Shown: positions 15,855 to 19,686 of the stretch, in pieces | Layout of the letters: each line of letters opens with the position of its first letter | How positions within the stretch are numbered: position 1 is the stretch's first letter | Source of the DNA: an uncultured Oscillibacter sp. | GTDB taxonomy: Bacteria > Bacillota > Clostridia > Oscillospirales > Oscillospiraceae | DNA: 19,686 nt | Direction of reading: 5' to 3' | NCBI GenBank assembly: GCA_910584075.1 | Contig: CAJTZI010000042.1 | Span: 1 to 19,686, forward strand | Notes under the pieces: model-generated | What the model saw: only the letters and a program-made list of their open reading frames with translations | Told to the model about the DNA's origin: nothing | Database searches by the model: none | Program-made: the position numbers and the translations under genes

Positions 15855-17239
15855 TGATTCGTGAATATAGAACCGTAGAGGAAATTGTCAGTCCGCTGAT
15901 GATGGTCCGCATGGTGGAGAATGTCACCTACAACGAGCTGGTTGAGGTGGAACTCCACGACGGCAGCACCCGCCGCGGGCAGGTGCTGGAGGTCAACGGC
16001 GACACCGCCGTGGTGCAGCTGTTCGAGTCTGCCGCCGGTATCAATCTGGCGGACGCCAAGGTCCGTTTCCTGGGACACCCGTTGCAGCTGGGCGTGTCCG
16101 GCGATATGCTGGGCCGCGTCTTCAACGGCATGGGCCGCCCCATCGACGGCGGCCCGGAGATCCTGGCGGAGGAATACCGCGACATCGACGGCCTGCCCAT
16201 GAATCCCGCCGCCCGGGACTACCCCAACGAGTTCATCCAGACCGGCGTCTCCACCATCGACGGCCTGAATACGCTGGTCCGCGGGCAGAAGCTGCCCATC
16301 TTCTCCGGCTCCGGCCTGCCCCACGCCAATCTGGCGGCTCAGATCGCCCGTCAGGCCAAGGTGCTGGGCGACGAGGCGGCCAACTTCGCCGTGGTGTTCG
16401 CCGCCATCGGCATCACCTTCGAGGAGTCTGAGTTCTTCGTCAATGAGTTTAAGCGCACTGGCGCCATTGACCGTACCGTGCTGTTTTCCAACTTGGCCAA
16501 CGACCCCGCCGTCGAGCGTATCGCCACGCCCCGTATGGCCCTGACCGCCGCGGAGTATCTGGCCTTTGAGAAGGATATGCACGTGCTGGTCATCATGACC
16601 GACATCACCAACTACGCCGAGGCCCTCCGTGAGGTCTCCGCCGCCAAGAAGGAGGTTCCGGGCCGCCGCGGCTTCCCCGGCTACCTGTACACCAACCTGG
16701 CCACGCTGTACGAGCGGGCCGGCCGTCAGCTGGGCAAGAAGGGCTCCATCACCATGATTCCCATTCTGACCATGCCCGAGGATGACAAGACCCATCCCAT
16801 CCCCGACCTGACCGGCTATATCACCGAGGGTCAGATTATCCTTTCCCGTGCGCTGTACCGCCAGGGCATTCATCCGCCGGTGGACGTGCTGCCCTCTTTG
16901 TCCCGCTTGAAGGACAAGGGCGTTGGCGAGGGCAAGACCCGGGAGGACCACGCCAGCACCATGAACCAGCTCTTCGCCGCTTATTCCACCGGTAAGGACA
17001 ACAAGGAGCTGATGTCCATTCTGGGCGAGGCGGCCCTGACCCCCACGGACCTGCTGTACGCCAAATTCGCCGATGAGTTTGAAAAGCGGTACGTGAACCA
17101 GGGCTATGAGGAGAACCGTTCCATTGAGGAGACCCTGGACCTGGGCTGGGAGCTTCTCAGCATCCTGCCCAAGAGCGAGCTGAAACGTATCAAACCGGAG
17201 CTGATCGAGAAGTACTGGCCGAAAAAAGATGAGCAGTAA
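15854..17239 (+). CDS. ntpB: V-type ATPase regulatory subunit B
   Basis: A 461-residue non-catalytic B subunit that alternates with A in the hexameric head. The P-loop is replaced by FSGSGLPHANL at 150-160, the normal state for B subunits, and RREVPGRRGFPGYLYTNLATLYERAG-like sequence (KKEVPGRRGFPGYLYTNLA) follows later, as do TGYITEGQIILSRALYRQGI and PPVDVLPSLSRL. Its ATG shares one base with the ntpA stop (TGATG), and AGGGAGGTGAG (15839-15849) inside ntpA serves as a strong ribosome site, giving coupled translation suitable for the 3:3 ratio. Confidence 0.97.
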   Translation: MIREYRTVEEIVSPLMMVRMVENVTYNELVEVELHDGSTRRGQVLEVNGDTAVVQLFESAAGINLADAKVRFLGHPLQLGVSGDMLGRVFNGMGRPIDGGPEILAEEYRDIDGLPMNPAARDYPNEFIQTGVSTIDGLNTLVRGQKLPIFSGSGLPHANLAAQIARQAKVLGDEAANFAVVFAAIGITFEESEFFVNEFKRTGAIDRTVLFSNLANDPAVERIATPRMALTAAEYLAFEKDMHVLVIMTDITNYAEALREVSAAKKEVPGRRGFPGYLYTNLATLYERAGRQLGKKGSITMIPILTMPEDDKTHPIPDLTGYITEGQIILSRALYRQGIHPPVDVLPSLSRLKDKGVGEGKTREDHASTMNQLFAAYSTGKDNKELMSILGEAALTPTDLLYAKFADEFEKRYVNQGYEENRSIEETLDLGWELLSILPKSELKRIKPELIEKYWPKKDEQ

Positions 17240-17252
17240 GGAGGGGTGAGCC

Positions 17253-17966
17253 ATGGCGAATATCACGGTAAGCCCCACCCGAATGGAGCTCACCCGCCTA
17301 AAAGGCAAGCTGCGTACCGCCCAGCGGGGCCACAAGCTGCTGAAAGACAAGCGGGATGAGCTGATGAAGCAGTTCCTGGACACAGTCCGGGAGGTGCGTG
17401 CCCTCCGGGCCGAGGTGGAGGAGGAGCTGATGACGGTGCACAAGTCCTTTACCGTTGCCTCCGCCCTCATGAGCTCCGAGGCATTGGAGCAGGCTCTGGT
17501 CTATCCCAAGCAGAGCGTGGAGCTGACCATGACCTTCCAGAACATTATGTCCGTCAACGTGCCTGTCTACGACTTCCAGACCCAGACCCGGTCGGATTCC
17601 GACATCTACCCCTACGGCTTCGCGGCCACCTCCGGCGAGCTGGACACAGCTGTGGACGCCCTGGGGAGAGTGTTCCGGAAGATGTTGAAATTGGCGGAGA
17701 TCGAGAAGTCCGCCCAGCTGATGGCGGAGGAGATCGAGAAGACCCGCCGCCGTGTCAACGCCCTGGAGTACGTCATGATCCCCAACACCCAGGAGGCCAT
17801 CCGGTATATCAACATGAAGCTGGACGAAAATGACCGTGCGACAACTATCCGGCTCATGAAGGTGAAGGACATGATTTTGAAGGAAGCCATTGAGAAACGG
17901 CAGGCGCAGGACGCTAGAGCCGTAAGGGCTTTCGGGTCTGACGGAGAAAGCCCGGTAGAGGTTTAA
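17253..17966 (+). CDS. ntpD: V-type ATPase central shaft subunit D
   Basis: A 237-residue subunit D, the rotating coiled-coil shaft. The N-terminal start SPTRMELTRLKGKLRTAQRGHKLLKDKRDELMKQF and the C-terminal EKTRRRVNALEYVMIPNTQEAIRYINMKLDENDRA are strong family hallmarks. It is about 20 residues longer than most, with a loose charged tail after residue 205. AAGGAGGGG precedes the ATG, 13 bases after the ntpB stop. It is the last gene of the operon and is followed by the terminator at 18022. Confidence 0.95.
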   Translation: MANITVSPTRMELTRLKGKLRTAQRGHKLLKDKRDELMKQFLDTVREVRALRAEVEEELMTVHKSFTVASALMSSEALEQALVYPKQSVELTMTFQNIMSVNVPVYDFQTQTRSDSDIYPYGFAATSGELDTAVDALGRVFRKMLKLAEIEKSAQLMAEEIEKTRRRVNALEYVMIPNTQEAIRYINMKLDENDRATTIRLMKVKDMILKEAIEKRQAQDARAVRAFGSDGESPVEV

Positions 17967-18021
17967 GGGGAGCCGTACCGTAATTCTACCGCTTCTACGA
18001 TGGGCCTAAAAAGTGAAAGAT

Positions 18022-18062
18022 GGTACTGCCTGGGAGGAATCCCGGGCAGTACCTCTTTTTTT
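18022..18062 (+). terminator. V-ATPase operon terminator (copy 1 of duplicated terminator)
   Basis: GGTACTGCCTGGGA (18022-18035) pairs with TCCCGGGCAGTACC (18040-18053), one wobble, followed by TC and seven T's. Its stem is almost the same as that of the terminator at 18656-18696. Confidence 0.92.
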
Positions 18063-18149
18063 GTCAGCAAGGTTGAAAAGCTGGAAACTGTTGGGGTGTC
18101 AGTGTTAGTGCCTGTTCATGGACTGTAATAATAAAAGAGTGTAGATTTT

Positions 18150-18173
18150 AAATTTAAGTTTTGACTTAAGTTT
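18150..18173. promoter_or_regulatory. Inverted repeat upstream of the HNH-like gene
   Basis: AAATTTAAGT (18150-18159) and ACTTAAGTTT (18164-18173) form a 10-bp inverted repeat with one wobble and a 4-base centre. It ends 32 bases before the start codon and overlaps a TTGACT (18161-18166) that might be a -35, so it could be an operator. I see no good -10 at the right distance. Confidence 0.35.
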
Positions 18174-18205
18174 AGGTCTAACAAAATTTATAGGAGGCAG
18201 GCAAA

Positions 18206-18640
18206 ATGAGATTTTTAAAGCAAGATAGGAACCGGAGACAGTCAAAGTTTAGCAGATTGAGGATTGACCCCAACATATTAAATAAGCAGTTTGACAAACT
18301 GGATAACGGTGCACCAAACGAAGCATACATAATAAAGGGATATGGGAATATAGTTTTCATGCGCTATCAAGAGAACGGAGAGAACTTTATAACCATATTA
18401 GACAGGGCTGATTATGAAAATATTAAAGATTCTCTTTGGGAGGGTTTTAATGAGTATATAGTCAAGAAGGAGGATCACAAGATTTATTTGCACCGTGTTT
18501 TATGTCATGGAGATATAACAGGTATGATTGTCCATCATAAGGGAAGTCGATTTGATAATAGGGCGGATATGTTGGAACCAGTGACACCCAAGGAGCATGA
18601 CCGACACAGAACTTATTTTGATGATTTAATTATTGTGTAA
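18206..18640 (+). CDS. Small HNH-nuclease-like protein
   Basis: A 144-residue basic protein with an HNH-type motif in its C-terminal third: YLHRVL (94-99), then GMIVHHKGSRFDNRADMLEPVTPKEHDRH with H110, H111, N118 and H131 in the spacing of HNH_3-type homing endonucleases. The N-terminal 90 residues are not recognised, apart from a strand-rich stretch that could be a DNA-binding or structural part. A strong AGGAGG (18192-18197) sits eight bases before the ATG. The gene is much more AT-rich than the ATPase operon and is flanked on both sides by near-identical terminators, which suggests it arrived as a unit. Whether it is an active nicking or cutting enzyme is unknown; it could also be a remnant of a phage or intron-encoded enzyme. 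Confidence 0.7.
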   Translation: MRFLKQDRNRRQSKFSRLRIDPNILNKQFDKLDNGAPNEAYIIKGYGNIVFMRYQENGENFITILDRADYENIKDSLWEGFNEYIVKKEDHKIYLHRVLCHGDITGMIVHHKGSRFDNRADMLEPVTPKEHDRHRTYFDDLIIV

Positions 18641-18655
18641 CTAAGAAATTGAAAA

Positions 18656-18696
18656 GGGTACTGCTCGGGGTAAAATCCGGGCAGTACCCCTTTTTT
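18656..18696 (+). terminator. Terminator of the HNH-like gene (copy 2 of duplicated terminator)
   Basis: GGGTACTGCTCGG (18656-18668) pairs with CCGGGCAGTACCC (18677-18689), one wobble, followed by six T's. The right arm shares CCGGGCAGTACC with the terminator at 18022-18062. Confidence 0.92.
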
Positions 18697-18740
18697 ATGC
18701 GTCTGTTTCAAATGTTGCAACTTTTTTAGGACGTGCTTTA

Positions 18741-18768
18741 TTGCTCTAAAAATAAGGTTTTGTATAAA
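18741..18768 (+). promoter_or_regulatory. Candidate promoter of the serine recombinase gene
   Basis: TTGCTC (18741-18746), 16 bp, TATAAA (18763-18768). The leader to the ATG at 18948 would be about 170 bases, unusually long, and contains the repeats described in the next entry. Confidence 0.4.
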
Positions 18769-18810
18769 ATGAAATGTACCAAAAGGGTGCGCGAAAAACA
18801 GAAATTGAGT

Positions 18811-18900
18811 TTTCGGGACACGTCCAGAGGGGGAAGAGGGGGAAAGGCCGGGACGATCTGAAAGGTATAGCTTTCCGGGCGCAACACTTTCGGGACGGTT
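18811..18900. repeat. CGGGAC repeats, possible recombination site
   Basis: TTTCGGGAC occurs at 18811-18819 and 18888-18896, and CGGGAC again at 18849-18854. Between them lie GGAC-AC-GTCC (18816-18825) and GAAAG-GTATAG-CTTTC (18860-18875), both short inverted repeats. Small serine recombinases often act on sites of this kind just upstream of their own gene, but the sub-site layout here does not match any res site that I know. Confidence 0.3.
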
Positions 18901-18947
18901 TCGGTGTTTGGTTTCATTTGAAAATCTAGTTGAGAGGAGCAAGTACA

Positions 18948-19520
18948 ATGAAAGTCGGATATGTGAGGATATCGACCAAGGAGCAGAACACGGCAAGACA
19001 GGATTTGCTCATGCAGGAATTAGGGGTAGAACGGGTATTCACGGATAAGGTCAGCGGAAAGAATCAGGAAAGGCCAGAACTGCGCAAGATGATGGATTTT
19101 GTGCGGGAGGGTGACAGTCTGACCGTAGAGAGTATTTCACGCTTTGCGAGGAATACCCGTGACTTGCTTGACCTAACCGCAACACTGGACGTAAAAGGTG
19201 TGCAGTTCATAAGCAGGAAAGAAAACATTGATACCAGCACAGCGGCAGGAAAATTCATGCTGGCGGTCTTTGGCGCTTTGGCTGAACTCGAACGGGATAA
19301 CATATTGGAACGTCAAGCCGAGGGAATCGCCATAGCCAAGGCAGAGGGCCGCATGACTGGCAGACCCAAGAAAGCGGTTGATACTTTTGAGGGTGTTTAT
19401 CTCAACGTGAAGGAGGGGAGGCTGTCAGCCAGCGCAGGAGCGAAACAGTTGGGAATTTCACGCTCGACATGGTATCGAAAAGTGCGTGAATATGAGGATG
19501 ACCCGTTTGTTGATTTGTAA
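18948..19520 (+). CDS. Small serine recombinase (resolvase/invertase family)
   Basis: A 190-residue site-specific recombinase of the resolvase/invertase type. The N-terminal catalytic domain has the nucleophile S9 in GYVRISTKEQN, R7, the DKVSGKNQERPEL segment (33-45), and R65 and R68 in SISRFARNTRD, equivalent to the catalytic arginines of gamma-delta resolvase. ALAELERDNILERQAEGI is the E-helix region that dimerises. After GRPKK comes a C-terminal helix-turn-helix (SASAGAKQLGISRSTWYRKV, about 161-180). The ATG at 18948 follows GAGGAG with a 9-base spacing; a TTG six codons upstream is less likely. It could resolve plasmid or transposon cointegrates, or invert a segment. No transposase is visible in the window, so its parent element is unknown. 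Confidence 0.92.
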   Translation: MKVGYVRISTKEQNTARQDLLMQELGVERVFTDKVSGKNQERPELRKMMDFVREGDSLTVESISRFARNTRDLLDLTATLDVKGVQFISRKENIDTSTAAGKFMLAVFGALAELERDNILERQAEGIAIAKAEGRMTGRPKKAVDTFEGVYLNVKEGRLSASAGAKQLGISRSTWYRKVREYEDDPFVDL

Positions 19521-19647
19521 GGAAACATAGAGGAAAAAAGCTGGTAGCAGTAAGGGTGTGCCTGATAAAGAATGACGCGCAAAATCCAAAAATATCAGGC
19601 AGTCACCGTAAAATGAAGCCAATGTGACACAAATTAACACCCGAGAG

Positions 19648-19680
19648 AAAGCACGATTGAAAGATCGTGCTTTTTCTTTT
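19648..19680 (+). terminator. Terminator after the serine recombinase
   Basis: AAAGCACGAT (19648-19657) and ATCGTGCTTT (19664-19673) form a perfect 10-bp stem with a 6-nt loop, followed by a T-rich tail to 19680. The 130 bases between the recombinase stop and this hairpin hold no gene. Confidence 0.85.
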
Positions 19681-19686
19681 GCCCAA

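Noticed and set aside
15836..17470. 544-codon minus-strand frame opposite ntpB/ntpD
   Set aside because: Shadow frame. The plus strand is an unmistakable subunit B gene with ribosome site and family motifs.

Overview
The window looks like a chromosomal segment of a GC-rich gut Clostridia member of the Oscillospiraceae (Flavonifractor, Lawsonibacter or Intestinimonas type). This is inferred from gene content (V-type rather than F-type ATPase operon, CsoR/CopA copper operon, tandem glycine riboswitch), strong AGGAGG ribosome binding sites and the GC-rich codon use of the core genes. Both ends, about 1-430 and 18060-19686, are clearly more AT-rich and carry mobile-element signs, so the core seems to be bordered by acquired DNA.

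Layout. 1-430: start of a minus-strand gene that runs off the left edge (weak match to small DUF5348-type mobile-element proteins), preceded by a leader hairpin and a cluster of GGTGTGG repeats that includes a perfect 18-bp inverted repeat. 431-1150: GC-rich, no convincing gene, several small repeats. 1155-2941 (minus): AGCS-family sodium:alanine/glycine symporter behind a tandem glycine riboswitch with an intrinsic terminator. 3001-4682 (minus): two adjacent MgtC/SapB-family membrane proteins in one transcription unit with a structured leader. 4930-7907 (plus): CsoR repressor and CopA copper ATPase under a TTGACA/TATGAT promoter whose spacer contains a CsoR-type operator. CopA carries a C-terminal CopZ-like domain preceded by an internal Shine-Dalgarno and an A7 tract. 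7916-8622: a monocistronic DivIVA-like coiled-coil protein. 8837-18062: a nine-gene V-type ATPase operon in the order G/H-I-K-E-C-F-A-B-D. All residues of the known Na+-binding site of the Enterococcus hirae rotor subunit are conserved or conservatively replaced in subunit K, so a Na+-coupled enzyme is predicted. The operon is interrupted between F and A by about 270 bp of consecutive hairpins that look like an inserted intergenic repeat. 18100-18696: a small HNH-nuclease-like gene bracketed by two near-identical terminators, one of which is the operon's own terminator. 18741-19680: a small serine recombinase (resolvase/invertase type) with its own promoter-like sequence and terminator.

How it fits together: a Na+-translocating V-ATPase and a Na+-coupled amino-acid symporter would both act on the sodium gradient, and the CsoR/CopA/CopZ set handles copper export. 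The most unusual points are the copA-copZ junction, the hairpin element inside the ATPase operon, the duplicated terminators around the HNH gene, and the phased GGTGTGG repeats at the left end. I found no rRNA, tRNA or CRISPR array and no clearly new defence or metabolic system.
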